A stretch of 64,000 bases of DNA from UBA3537 sp049889395 (GCA_049889395.1 JBMHDM010000015.1:62001-126000), one strand, 5' to 3'. Shown: positions 35,425 through 43,566, counted from the stretch's first letter. Notes: generated by a model not told the origin, from the sequence alone. Made by a program: numbers and translations.

Positions 35425-35982
35425 TTAAATTTTATCTACTTGCATATAGCTTAGCTCTAATGGGGTTTTTCTTCCGAAAATCTTAACCATTACCTCAAGC
35501 TTACGCTTTTCTTCATTAATTTTTTCTATGGTTCCATCAAATCCATTAAATGGACCATCAATTACTTTAACGGTCTCACCAATTGTAAATGGTATCACCA
35601 CATTTTGATCAGCTTCCATGGATAACTCATCAACTTTCCCGAGCATCCTGTTAACTTCTGCTGGTCGTAACGGTACAGGGTCACCGCCTTTGGTTTCCCC
35701 TAAAAATCCGATAACATTTGTAATGGATTTTATAATGTGAGGTATTTCGCCACTCAAGTTGGCTTGGATCATAATATAGCCAGGGAAATAGACTTTTTCT
35801 TTCTGAACTTTTTTGCCATTTCTTATCTGAATTACATTTTCGGTGGGAACAAGAACCTGATCGACAAAATTTTCTAGACCTAGCCTTGAAATTTCTGTTT
35901 CGATATAGGTTTTAATTTTATTTTCCTGCCCACTTACTGCACGAACAACATACCACTTTTTATCTTGCTTCACTTCTGTCAT
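35425..35982 (-). CDS. nusG: Transcription termination/antitermination protein NusG
   Basis: 185 residues: the NGN domain (KKWYVVRAVSGQENKIKTYIE, shown here as KWYVVRAVSGQENK), then a C-terminal KOW motif (GETVKVIDGPFNGFDGTIEKI). It binds RNA polymerase and links it to Rho or to the ribosome. It follows secE by 11 bp in the universal secE-nusG order. Confidence 0.97.
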   Translation of the reverse strand: MTEVKQDKKWYVVRAVSGQENKIKTYIETEISRLGLENFVDQVLVPTENVIQIRNGKKVQKEKVYFPGYIMIQANLSGEIPHIIKSITNVIGFLGETKGGDPVPLRPAEVNRMLGKVDELSMEADQNVVIPFTIGETVKVIDGPFNGFDGTIEKINEEKRKLEVMVKIFGRKTPLELSYMQVDKI

Positions 35983-35993
35983 TGTCGTGATTA

Positions 35994-36179
35994 TTACTTA
36001 ATCCAATTAAAATATTCCTCAATTACACGTGCAAAAACTGTATCTACCCCCCAAATCGCCAGTGAAAATATCACAGAAAAAAGTGCTACTAAAACAGTCA
36101 AACTGTATCCTTGAGACCAAGTAGGCCAGCTGACGTTGTTTTTTAATTCTTCAAACGATTCTTTAAAATATTCTACCAT
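35994..36179 (-). CDS. secE: Preprotein translocase subunit SecE
   Basis: 61 residues with one membrane helix (about 26-50), preceded by the amphipathic ESFEELKNNVSWPTWSQG stretch that carries the conserved Trp-Pro-Thr. It stabilises SecY in the Sec translocon. It begins the secE-nusG-rplKAJL-rpoBC run, 60 bp after tRNA-Trp. Confidence 0.95.
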   Translation of the reverse strand: MVEYFKESFEELKNNVSWPTWSQGYSLTVLVALFSVIFSLAIWGVDTVFARVIEEYFNWIK

Positions 36180-36239
36180 TTTATTTTTCTTTGGGTTGGT
36201 TGGGTTATTTTGTTGTTAGTGCATGATCCAAATTATTTG

Positions 36240-36312
36240 CACGGGTTGAGAGACTCGAACTCCCGACACCTGGTTTTGGAGACCAGTGCTCTACCAACTG
36301 AGCTAAACCCGT
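36240..36312 (-). tRNA. tRNA-Trp (CCA)
   Basis: 73-nt cloverleaf: the acceptor stem ACGGGTT/AACCCGT, discriminator G, D-arm AGCTCAGTTGGTAGAGC, anticodon loop CTCCAAA (anticodon CCA) and T-arm with GTTCGAGTC. CCA is not encoded. It lies between tuf and secE, a placement conserved in many bacteria. Confidence 0.97.
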
Positions 36313-36317
36313 AAATA

Positions 36318-36357
36318 CAAGTTAAGGTATCCTGGTAAATCAGGACACCTTGACTTG
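36318..36357 (-). promoter_or_regulatory. Long stem-loop between tuf and tRNA-Trp
   Basis: In the minus-strand RNA a 17-position stem (CAAGTCAAGGTGTCCTG against CAGGATACCTTAACTTG, one C-A mismatch and one G-U) closes an ATTTAC loop. There is no proper T-run after it, so it is more like an RNA-processing or partial-readthrough element than an intrinsic terminator. Confidence 0.65.
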
Positions 36358-36374
36358 CATTAATCTAACAATTA

Positions 36375-37562
36375 TTAGTCTAAAATCTCAGTTACCTGAC
36401 CTGCACCGACTGTTCTACCACCTTCACGGATTGCGAAACGTAGTCCAACATTCATGGCGATTGGCTGAATCAATTCAACCTCAATAGTCAAGTTGTCTCC
36501 AGGCATTACCATCTCTACTCCAGAAGGCAAAGCTATGTTTCCAGTAACATCAGTTGTACGCACATAAAACTGTGGTCGGTAGTTGTTATGGAATGGAGTG
36601 TGACGTCCTCCTTCTTCTTTTTTAAGGATGTAAACCTCTGCTTTGAATTTAGCATGGGGTGTAACCGAGCCTGGCTTACAGATTACCATACCTCTTGAGA
36701 TTTGAGTTTTCTCAATACCTCTAAGAAGGATACCGGCGTTATCTCCAGCTTCACCTCTGTCAAGAATTTGACGGAACATCTCAATACCAGTTATAGTAGA
36801 AGTCAATTTTTCTGCACCCATACCAATGATCTCTACTGGGTCTCCGGTGTTTGCGATACCAGTCTCGATACGACCAGTTGCAACTGTTCCACGACCAGTA
36901 ATTGAGAATACATCTTCGATAGGCATTAAAAAGTCTTTATCGATGTCTCTTTCAGGTAACTCAATCCAGTTATCAACAGCTTCCATAAGTTCCATTACAG
37001 TGTCAACCCATTTTTGTTCTCCATTGAGAGCGCCAAGAGCTGAACCAGCTACAACAGGTCCGTTGTCTCCATCATATTCGTAGAAGTTTAATAAATCTCT
37101 AACTTCCATATCTACAAGTTCAAGTAGTTCTTCATCATCGACCATGTCAACTTTGTTAAGGAAGACAACAATTCGTGGAATACCAACTTGACGTCCTAAT
37201 AGGATGTGCTCACGAGTTTGTGGCATTGGTCCGTCAGTAGCAGCTACAACTAAGATTGCACCATCCATTTGAGCGGCACCAGTTACCATGTTCTTTACAT
37301 AATCGGCGTGACCTGGACAGTCTACGTGTGCATAGTGGCGATTTGCTGTTGCATATTCTACGTGTGATGTATTAATTGTAATACCTCTTTCTTTTTCTTC
37401 TGGTGCATTGTCAATCTGATCGAATGAACGTGCCTCAGAGAGTCCAGCATCTGATAATACTTTAGTAATCGCTGCTGTTAAAGTTGTTTTTCCGTGATCT
37501 ACGTGCCCGATTGTACCGATGTTTAAGTGTGGTTTCGAGCGATCGAAAGTTCCCTTTGCCAT
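36375..37562 (-). CDS. tuf: Elongation factor Tu
   Basis: 395 residues, with GHVDHGKTTLTAAI (P-loop, about 19-27), RGITINTSHVEY (switch I), DCPGHADYVKNM (switch II), NKVDMVDD (guanine specificity) and the beta-barrel domains 2 and 3 ending GRTVGAGQVTEIL. It delivers aminoacyl-tRNA to the ribosome. It stands behind four tRNA genes, the classical thrU-tyrU-glyT-thrT-tufB order, and is expected to be transcribed with them. There is no SD upstream. Confidence 0.99.
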   Translation of the reverse strand: MAKGTFDRSKPHLNIGTIGHVDHGKTTLTAAITKVLSDAGLSEARSFDQIDNAPEEKERGITINTSHVEYATANRHYAHVDCPGHADYVKNMVTGAAQMDGAILVVAATDGPMPQTREHILLGRQVGIPRIVVFLNKVDMVDDEELLELVDMEVRDLLNFYEYDGDNGPVVAGSALGALNGEQKWVDTVMELMEAVDNWIELPERDIDKDFLMPIEDVFSITGRGTVATGRIETGIANTGDPVEIIGMGAEKLTSTITGIEMFRQILDRGEAGDNAGILLRGIEKTQISRGMVICKPGSVTPHAKFKAEVYILKKEEGGRHTPFHNNYRPQFYVRTTDVTGNIALPSGVEMVMPGDNLTIEVELIQPIAMNVGLRFAIREGGRTVGAGQVTEILD

Positions 37563-37627
37563 GATTTAAATTTTAGTCTTTGTTATATTAATAATATTAG
37601 TGTTCAAAATTAAGTCTTAAAAAAAAG

Positions 37628-37699
37628 AGCCAATGACGGGATTTGAACCCGTGACCTCTTCCTTACCAAGGAAACGCTCTACCCCTGAGCTACACCGGC
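37628..37699 (-). tRNA. tRNA-Thr (GGT)
   Basis: 72-nt cloverleaf; acceptor GCCGGTG/CATTGGC (two G-T pairs), anticodon loop TTGGTAA (anticodon GGT), T-arm GGGTTCAAATCCC. It is last of the four tRNAs before tuf. Confidence 0.96.
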
Positions 37700-37709
37700 T
37701 AAAATTTAG

Positions 37710-37782
37710 AGCGGGAGACCGGGTTCGAACCGGCGACATTCAGCTTGGAAGGCTGACGCTCTACCAACTGAGCTACTCCCGC
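37710..37782 (-). tRNA. tRNA-Gly (TCC)
   Basis: 73-nt cloverleaf; acceptor GCGGGAG/CTCCCGC, anticodon loop CTTCCAA (anticodon TCC), T-arm CCGGTTCGAACCCGG, discriminator T. It is 10 bp from the following tRNA-Thr. Confidence 0.97.
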
Positions 37783-37812
37783 AATAGTATTTTAAATCCT
37801 ATCTTATAAATG

Positions 37813-37895
37813 TGGGGAGAGCAGGATTCGAACCTGCGAAGGTAAAAACCAACAGATTTACAGTCTGTCCTCGTTGGCCGCTTGAGTATCTCCCC
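37813..37895 (-). tRNA. tRNA-Tyr (GTA)
   Basis: 83-nt class II tRNA with a long variable arm; acceptor GGGGAGA/TCTCCCC, anticodon loop CTGTAAA (anticodon GTA), discriminator A. Confidence 0.97.
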
Positions 37896-37929
37896 AATTT
37901 AAATTGGTTTCAAAATTTCTAAGAACTTG

Positions 37930-38003
37930 AGCCGATGGAGGGACTCGAACCCACGACCTGCTGATTACAAATCAGCTGCTCTAGCCAGCTGAGCTACATC
38001 GGC
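37930..38003 (-). tRNA. tRNA-Thr (TGT)
   Basis: 74-nt cloverleaf; acceptor GCCGATG/CATCGGC, anticodon loop TTTGTAA (anticodon TGT), T-arm GTGGGTTCGAGTCCC. It is the first gene of the tRNA-tuf transcript, some 45 nt after the predicted start site. Confidence 0.97.
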
Positions 38004-38024
38004 ATTTTTGATGTTTTTACGCAA

Positions 38025-38052
38025 CAAAAAAGCCCGTTATTTCTAACGGACT
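38025..38052 (-). terminator. Terminator-like hairpin after hpf, overlapping the start of the tRNA-tuf transcript
   Basis: Minus-strand RNA AGUCCGUUA pairs with UAACGGGCU (one U-G) around GAAA and is followed by T6. It can end hpf transcripts. The tRNA-tuf promoter (38054-38083) lies just upstream of it on the same strand. Confidence 0.8.
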
Positions 38053-38053
38053 G

Positions 38054-38083
38054 CAAATGTATAGGTATTTTTTAATGTTTCAA
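38054..38083 (-). promoter_or_regulatory. Promoter of the tRNA-tuf-secE block
   Basis: Minus strand TTG (38083-38081), exactly 19 nt, TACATTTG (38061-38054). This is an exact fit to the Bacteroidota -33/-7 consensus. Transcription should begin near 38047-38050, inside the 5' arm of the hairpin at 38025-38052. Confidence 0.8.
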
Positions 38084-38102
38084 AACATTTTTTAAATATT
38101 TT

Positions 38103-38408
38103 TTATTGATTGTGTTGACGTTGTTTTTCTTTGTGTTTCTTTAGTTGACGTTCCAAAATATCTGCAGTAATATCGACTCCCTCTTCAAAAGTTTTACATT
38201 TTTTTTTGGCCATTAAACTGTCTCCTGGAATGAAAAGTTTGGCTTCAAAGATTTTATTTTCTTTTGCCGATGTGTTTTCAATTTTTAAATATACATCTGC
38301 TTTTATGATTTTTGGATGAAATAAATCCAACTTATCCATTCGCTTTTGTATAAAGTTAAGAAGATTTTGGTTGATACTGATATTAACAGATTGAATATTT
38401 ATTTTCAT
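38103..38408 (-). CDS. hpf: Ribosome hibernation-promoting factor (HPF/RaiA family, short form)
   Basis: 101 residues with the beta-alpha-beta-beta-beta-alpha fold of RaiA/HPF (INIQSVNISINQNLLNFIQKR at the start, shown here in part as VNISINQNLL; a basic CKTFEEGVDITADILERQL helix). It binds the ribosomal decoding centre in resting cells. It lacks the C-terminal extension of long HPF, so dimer formation, if any, needs another factor. It lies 17 bp behind xerC and 50 bp before the tRNA-tuf hairpin. Confidence 0.93.
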   Translation of the reverse strand: MKINIQSVNISINQNLLNFIQKRMDKLDLFHPKIIKADVYLKIENTSAKENKIFEAKLFIPGDSLMAKKKCKTFEEGVDITADILERQLKKHKEKQRQHNQ

Positions 38409-38425
38409 GGTATTTTATTATTAGG

Positions 38426-39319
38426 TTAGTTATTTTTTGTTTGTCGTGGGTGCGATTTCGCATAAACTTTCTTTAGTTCTGATATGTTGTTATGGGTGTA
38501 AACTTGCGTAGCTGCTAAGCTGCTATGTCCCAACAGCTCTTTCACGGCATTCAAATCTGCTCCTTGATTTAGTAAGTGAGTTGCAAAGGAATGCCGTAAA
38601 ATATGTGGGCTTTTCTTGACCTTCGACGATACTGTTGTAAAATATTCATTTACAACTCTGTACACTAGGGTGTTATAAATTCTTTGTCCTTTGATGGTTA
38701 TAAAGAGTGGTGCAGATTGGGTTGATTTTGAATAATTATGGTGTTCCTTTAAATACACTTTTAGGGTTTCCATGACGGGTGCTATCAAAGGGATGTATCG
38801 TTCTTTATTGCGTTTACCAAGAACTTTAACTTGTTTTTGATCAAAATCTATATCACTTAAATCCAAATTAATTAATTCTGAACGTCGCATACCTGTAGAG
38901 TATAACAATTCTACAATAAGTTTGTTTCGGATTGTGGTAAATTCATTTCCCATGTTCTGACTCAAAACCTCATGAATCTCTTGTTCTGAAAAGGGAATAT
39001 GTACTTTTGTCTGAACTTTTAAAGCTTTATGCTTGGCTAACGGTGAGGTTTGTATGTTTCCTACTTTTATTAGAAACTTATAAAAAGAATTTAAGGAAGA
39101 CACTTTTCTGTTTACAGATCTATTTGACAACCCTTTATTGACCATCGTGATTATCCATGAACGAATTTGAGAATAATTAACCGACTTCAAATCTTGAGCA
39201 GCAAAAACTTCGTGGATATAGTCTTGAAATTCTTCTAAATCCTTCTGGTAGGCCATGACCGTGTTTGGAGAATAATTCTTCTCGAGATTTAAATAGTCAA
39301 TAAAATGGGGAATAGCCAT
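38426..39319 (-). CDS. xerC: Tyrosine recombinase XerC/XerD type
   Basis: 297 residues. The N-terminal SAM-like core-binding domain (about 1-90) is followed by the catalytic domain with all six active-site residues: R145, K169, H239, R242, H265 and Y274. Length, spacing and the lack of mobile-element neighbours show a chromosome-dimer resolvase rather than an integrase; whether it is the XerC or XerD partner cannot be settled here. The rpsU-xerC-hpf order is common in Bacteroidota. Confidence 0.93.
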   Translation of the reverse strand: MAIPHFIDYLNLEKNYSPNTVMAYQKDLEEFQDYIHEVFAAQDLKSVNYSQIRSWIITMVNKGLSNRSVNRKVSSLNSFYKFLIKVGNIQTSPLAKHKALKVQTKVHIPFSEQEIHEVLSQNMGNEFTTIRNKLIVELLYSTGMRRSELINLDLSDIDFDQKQVKVLGKRNKERYIPLIAPVMETLKVYLKEHHNYSKSTQSAPLFITIKGQRIYNTLVYRVVNEYFTTVSSKVKKSPHILRHSFATHLLNQGADLNAVKELLGHSSLAATQVYTHNNISELKKVYAKSHPRQTKNN

Positions 39320-39476
39320 AATTACAAATTGTTGTTACTAATATAATAAAATACTATAAGATTTGGTTGCGCTAACATCAAATGATTGGCGTATTTTTCA
39401 TAAAGTAGTCTTTTATTTTTGAAAAAAGAGTTTTAGTCATTCATGACGCAATACAATTGGGGCCATTAAAATTTAG

Positions 39477-39508
39477 GTAAAAAAAAACACCTTTCTCAAG
39501 GTGTTTGA
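39477..39508 (-). terminator. Terminator of rpsU
   Basis: Minus-strand AAACACCTT pairs with AAGGTGTTT around GAGA and is followed by a run of ten Ts. It lies 20 bp past the rpsU stop, separating rpsU from xerC. The 150 bp from here to xerC contain no clear promoter box. Confidence 0.9.
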
Positions 39509-39528
39509 TTTTTTATGAAATAGAGTGA

Positions 39529-39723
39529 TTACAAATTTTCAGCGTCTCGAAGACTTTGAATATACTGTGCTTTTTGTATTTCAGCTCTACGCTTAACTGA
39601 AGGTTTCGTAAATTGCTTTCGTGTTTGAAGGGAACGTTTGGTTCCGGTTTTGTCAAATTTTCGCTTGAAACGCTTCAGCGCTCTGTCGATATTTTCTCCT
39701 TCTTTAATGGGTATTATTAGCAT
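39529..39723 (-). CDS. rpsU: 30S ribosomal protein S21 (bS21)
   Basis: 64 residues, basic (MLIIPIKEGENIDRALKRF, then FTKPSVKRRAEIQKAQYIQ). bS21 sits near the 3' end of 16S rRNA; in Flavobacterium, work on the ribosome structure showed it helps bury the anti-SD, which explains why SDs are not used in this phylum. This is the only gene in the window with a strong SD (39734-39742), consistent with feedback control by S21-free ribosomes. It is monocistronic with its own promoter and terminator. Confidence 0.97.
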   Translation of the reverse strand: MLIIPIKEGENIDRALKRFKRKFDKTGTKRSLQTRKQFTKPSVKRRAEIQKAQYIQSLRDAENL

Positions 39724-39733
39724 AAACTTAAAA

Positions 39734-39742
39734 CCTCCTTTC
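39734..39742 (-). promoter_or_regulatory. Strong Shine-Dalgarno sequence of rpsU
   Basis: GAAAGGAGG on the minus strand ends 10 nt before the ATG. It pairs fully with the CCUCC core of the anti-SD. No other gene I checked in the window (tuf, rplL, rpmB, hpf, xerC, prfC and others) has anything like it. Confidence 0.9.
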
Positions 39743-39757
39743 TTTAAAATTAGATTG

Positions 39758-39786
39758 CAAATATAGTCTTATTATTATACATGCAA
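39758..39786 (-). promoter_or_regulatory. Promoter of rpsU
   Basis: Minus strand TTG (39786-39784), 18 nt, TATATTTG (39765-39758). It predicts a leader of about 27 nt in which the SD takes up the middle. Confidence 0.75.
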
Positions 39787-39790
39787 AAAA

Positions 39791-40930
39791 TTATTTTAAA
39801 ATATTTCTTGCGATAACTAATTTCTGGATTTCTGTCGTTCCTTCCCCTATAGTGCAAAGCTTAGAATCTCTAAAAAATTTCTCGACTGGAAATTCTTTAA
39901 TGTAACCGTATCCACCATGAATTTGGATGGCTTCGGTAGCTATTTTTACACAAGCTTCACTGGCGTACATTTTGGCCATTGCGCCAGTAGTCGTTACTTT
40001 TTCGCCATTATTTTTCATGGATGCAGCTTTGTGGATGAGTAATTCTGAAGCTGCAATTTCTGTGGCCATATCTGACAACTTGAACGATATGCCCTGAAAA
40101 CTAGAAATGGGCTTGCCAAATTGCACCCGTTCTTTAGAATATTTCAAAGAGGCTTCATAAGCACCTTTAGCAATCCCCAGTGACAGCGCTCCTATAGAAA
40201 TACGCCCGCCATCCAGTAATTTTAGGGACTGAACAAATCCCTCACCTTCCTGACCTATAAGGTTATCTTTGTGTATTTTGCAGTTATCAAAAATGAGTTC
40301 TGCTGTTTCACTTGCTCGCATACCTAGTTTATCCTCTTTTTTACCACCGCTAAACCCAGGAGTTCCTCTTTCGACTATAAAGGCAGACATTCCATGCGAA
40401 TCGCCTTTTTCTCCTGTGCGTGCAATAACTACAGCTACATCGCCACTCTTCCCATGAGTGATGAAATTTTTGGATCCATTCAAAATATAATAATCCCCAT
40501 CTTTTACAGCAGTCGTATTCATACCGCCGGCGTCGCTTCCCGTATTATGTTCGGTTAATCCCCAGGCACCAATCCATTCTCCGGAGGCTAGTTTGGGTAA
40601 ATATTTTTGTTTTTGTTCTTCGTTACCGAAATAAAAAATATGACCCGTACACAACGAATTATGAGCTGCTATGGACAAACCAATCGAGGGGTCTACTTTT
40701 GATATCTCTTCAATAATGGCTACATATTCATGATAGCCCAAGCCAGATCCACCATATTCTTCAGGGATAAAAATTCCCATAAAACCCATTTCGCCAGCTT
40801 TTCTCATGACATCTCTTGGAAAATGCTGAGCCTCATCCCATTCCATGATGTGTGGCCTTATGTACTGCTCAGCAAAATCACGAGCAGCAGTCGCAATTAA
40901 TCGTTGTTCTTCTGTAAACTGAAAATTCAT
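39791..40930 (-). CDS. Acyl-CoA dehydrogenase
   Basis: 379 residues of the FAD-dependent acyl-CoA dehydrogenase family (first, alpha,beta-desaturating step of beta-oxidation or of branched-chain amino acid breakdown). Landmarks are GAWGLTEHNTGSDAGG (about 120-135), the IQIHGGYGYIKEFPVEKFFRD segment (in part), and GEGTTEIQKLVIAR at the end, which has the catalytic Glu at the short-/medium-chain position. The chain-length preference is not decidable. Its ATG overlaps the end of the broken ComEA-like gene by 4 bp, so it was originally translated in coupling with it. Confidence 0.94.
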   Translation of the reverse strand: MNFQFTEEQRLIATAARDFAEQYIRPHIMEWDEAQHFPRDVMRKAGEMGFMGIFIPEEYGGSGLGYHEYVAIIEEISKVDPSIGLSIAAHNSLCTGHIFYFGNEEQKQKYLPKLASGEWIGAWGLTEHNTGSDAGGMNTTAVKDGDYYILNGSKNFITHGKSGDVAVVIARTGEKGDSHGMSAFIVERGTPGFSGGKKEDKLGMRASETAELIFDNCKIHKDNLIGQEGEGFVQSLKLLDGGRISIGALSLGIAKGAYEASLKYSKERVQFGKPISSFQGISFKLSDMATEIAASELLIHKAASMKNNGEKVTTTGAMAKMYASEACVKIATEAIQIHGGYGYIKEFPVEKFFRDSKLCTIGEGTTEIQKLVIARNILK

Positions 40931-41792
40931 TTGAAGTGATTTATATACAAATATAATTTAATTATGTCAAAATATTTGACTGGAAAATCCTTAAGTTTTG
41001 TTAATTCGTCTAAAGATTTATAATGTTCTTTTAACAAGCGTTGTTCAATTATTTGATCGGCCAACTCATAATCAATGTATGGAATTTGAACCAATTCTTC
41101 TTGAGCTACTGTATTGATATTTTTCTTTTGAATTAAACGGGGATTTTTAATTTCAAATTCCTGAGTGAGTTTTGTGTAAACTTCTTCGGGTAATCCATAA
41201 ACCGCTGTGAGTTCAATCATATTTGCAAATCCACCTTGGAAAGTATTTCTAAGACGAATAATGCGTCTGGACAATACTGGACCTATTCCCCTGATACGCT
41301 CTAGCTGTTCAAGCGTTGCCGTGTTTAAATCTAGCTTTGATTTTGGCTTTGAAGTGCGTATGCGGCTTCGTTGAGAATTAATCACCCATTGCGGAAACCT
41401 AAAATAGGGCTCTATTGCTTGAAGTAAACTATCGGATACTTTTGTCACACGTTTAAAATCTTGAACGGAATTTATCCATAGATTTTTTGATCTAAAATTA
41501 GTAAGTCGTTGAAATTCAAGGTTAGAAAGCCCTAATACATAAGCTTTGTATGGTGTTAAAAATTTGGATTAAAAGGAAAAATTTTAGAACCACTCAGCGC
41601 GCTAGATTGCTGTTTAAGAGCCTCGTATTCTTACTTAAATATTGAATTATCAGACCATTTAATAGTGGCGCTTTTAGTACGGATTTTCGGCCAAAACATT
41701 CCAAAAAATTGAAGGGATATTATGATCAATATCAGTACAAAAACAGCACGTTGTTGCCGTTTAGTTAAAAGATTTGGGGAAAACAATGTCAA
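40927..41792 (-). pseudogene. ComEA-like helix-hairpin-helix protein, interrupted by a stop and a frameshift
   Basis: The C-terminal frame (GTG at 41448 to 40927, 173 residues) holds HhH repeats typical of ComEA-like DNA-binding proteins (LNTATLEQLERIRGIGPVLS, then INTVAQEELVQIPYIDYELA). Homologous coding continues upstream: reading back, LTPYKAYVLGLSNLEFQ joins, after a one-base shift at a five-base homopolymer (41558-41562), to SGSKIFPFNPNF, then meets an in-frame TAA (41631-41633), then NSIFK, a hydrophobic helix (RAVFVLILIIISLQFFG) and the likely TTG start at 41792. The full product would be about 288 residues, membrane-anchored. The gene sits 11 bp after the AGCS symporter gene and overlaps the acyl-CoA dehydrogenase start. 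Confidence 0.8.
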
Positions 41793-41802
41793 GCTAAAAT
41801 TA

Positions 41803-43377
41803 CTATTTTATAGCATCGAAGTATTTAGAAAGTTCTTTTTTAACTTTAGGCGCCAAGATTACAATTCCGACCATGTTAGGAACCATCATGGCAAAAATCA
41901 TCGCATCGGAGAATCCTATAACAGAGCCCAAACTAGCAGCAGATCCTACTATCACAAATAGACAAAATAAAATCTTGTAGGCATACTCCATTTTTTTAGA
42001 TCGCCCAAACAAATAAGCCCAGCCTTGAAATCCATAATAGGACCAGGAAATCATGGTACTGAAAGCAAAGAGCACTACCGCTATCGTCAATACATATGGG
42101 AACCAAGAAATAGCCGATTCAAAAGCACTAGATGTTAGTAAAATAGCTTCTGCATCGTTTAAACTGGCATTGGCTGAATTGACATTGCCAGTGATGATTA
42201 GTACTAAGGCTGTCATGGTACAAACCACTACCGTATCTATGAATGGCTCCAACAGTGCCACCAAGCCTTCAGATGCTGCATATTTTGTTTTCACAGCAGA
42301 GTGTGCAATTGAAGCCGATCCAATTCCAGCTTCATTTGAAAAGGCGGCGCGTCTGAATCCTTGAACCAATACGCCAATGGCTCCACCAGCAACGCCTTCT
42401 GGACTAAAAGCACCAGAAAAAATCTGTCCGAAAGCATCACCAATCATATCCAGGTTGGAGAAAATCACAAACAGAGAAGCCGTGACGTAGATGGCAACCA
42501 TAAAGGGTACAATTTTATCGGTTACTTTTGCAATTTTTTTAATACCACCGATAATGACAATTCCAACCAAAACTGACATTACAATTCCAAACAACCAACC
42601 TTTGCCATGAAGAACTGAAGCTTCTCCCCCAGTGATATTTTCGACCAACTGAAAGGCCTGATTAACCTGAAACATATTGCCACCGCCAAACGATCCTCCG
42701 ATGACAAATATGGCAAACAAGACCGCCAAAATTTTTCCTAATTTTTCTAGTCCTTTAGATTTTAAACCTTTGGTAAGGTAGTACATGGGACCCCCGTAGA
42801 CAACGCCATTCTGGTCAATATCTCTATATTTGACACCTAGGGTACACTCTACAAATTTGGAAGCCATGCCCAGAAATCCCGCAACAATCATCCAAAACGT
42901 GGCACCAGCACCACCAATAGAAACCGCAATGGCTACTCCAGCAATATTTCCCAATCCTACAGTGGCAGACAATGCTGCTGTAAGCGCCTGAAAATGAGAA
43001 ACCTCACCCGCATGACCTTCTACGGCAATAGTTTCTATACTATCATCACCTGGTGTAGCATCTCCAGCAGCTTCGAGGGTCTCATGATGATCTAAATCGT
43101 CATATTTCCCTCTGATAATATTGATAGATGTTTTTATCCCACTGAAATTGATAAACTTAAAATAAATGGTAAAATAAGTGGCTCCTATGATGAGTGGAAA
43201 TAAAACCCAAAAGACCTTAATATCGTCTGTAAATTCTATTTGGTAAAAAATAAAGTTAACAAACCACCCTGTGGCTTCTCCAAATTTCTCGTCAATAATT
43301 TGATCTATACCCTTGTCTTGTGCAAAGGAAAATAGTGGAAAAGTTGAGGCTAGAACAGAGAGAATTTTGTATTTCAT
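41803..43377 (-). CDS. Alanine/glycine:cation symporter (AGCS family)
   Basis: 524 residues with about 11 membrane segments. AGCS landmarks are GLGNIAGVAIAVSIGGAGATFW, MASKFVECTLGVKYRD, GGSFGGGNMFQVNQ and RRAAFSNEAGIGSASIAHSA. It imports alanine or glycine with Na+. The N-terminus has a signal-like segment (VLASTFPLFSFAQ) and an acidic insert (about 85-115) before the first core helix. The upstream 189 bp hold no recognisable promoter or gene. It is followed by the broken ComEA-like gene. Confidence 0.93.
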   Translation of the reverse strand: MKYKILSVLASTFPLFSFAQDKGIDQIIDEKFGEATGWFVNFIFYQIEFTDDIKVFWVLFPLIIGATYFTIYFKFINFSGIKTSINIIRGKYDDLDHHETLEAAGDATPGDDSIETIAVEGHAGEVSHFQALTAALSATVGLGNIAGVAIAVSIGGAGATFWMIVAGFLGMASKFVECTLGVKYRDIDQNGVVYGGPMYYLTKGLKSKGLEKLGKILAVLFAIFVIGGSFGGGNMFQVNQAFQLVENITGGEASVLHGKGWLFGIVMSVLVGIVIIGGIKKIAKVTDKIVPFMVAIYVTASLFVIFSNLDMIGDAFGQIFSGAFSPEGVAGGAIGVLVQGFRRAAFSNEAGIGSASIAHSAVKTKYAASEGLVALLEPFIDTVVVCTMTALVLIITGNVNSANASLNDAEAILLTSSAFESAISWFPYVLTIAVVLFAFSTMISWSYYGFQGWAYLFGRSKKMEYAYKILFCLFVIVGSAASLGSVIGFSDAMIFAMMVPNMVGIVILAPKVKKELSKYFDAIK

Positions 43378-43566
43378 AATTACTTGGCTTAGTGTCTATT
43401 AATGTGGCAACAAGATGACAAAAAAATACGAGTTATGCAAGACACCAAATGGAATAAGGATTACTGAAATTGTTTTATCTAGGGGTTTTAAAACATCAAT
43501 CAACGGTCTGGACAAAAAAATAATCAAAAAAAATAATCAAAAGTTGTGACTTCATAAAAAAACAGC

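Noticed and set aside
38426..39319. Integrase of a mobile element inserted by the tRNA genes
   Set aside because: Length, full XerC/D catalytic set, conserved rpsU-xerC-hpf order and the lack of cargo or att repeats next to the tRNAs point to a housekeeping Xer recombinase.
43378..43566. 189-bp gap between the AGCS and K+ channel genes
   Set aside because: I looked for a -7 box, hairpin or small gene and saw nothing that holds up; it has only A/T runs.
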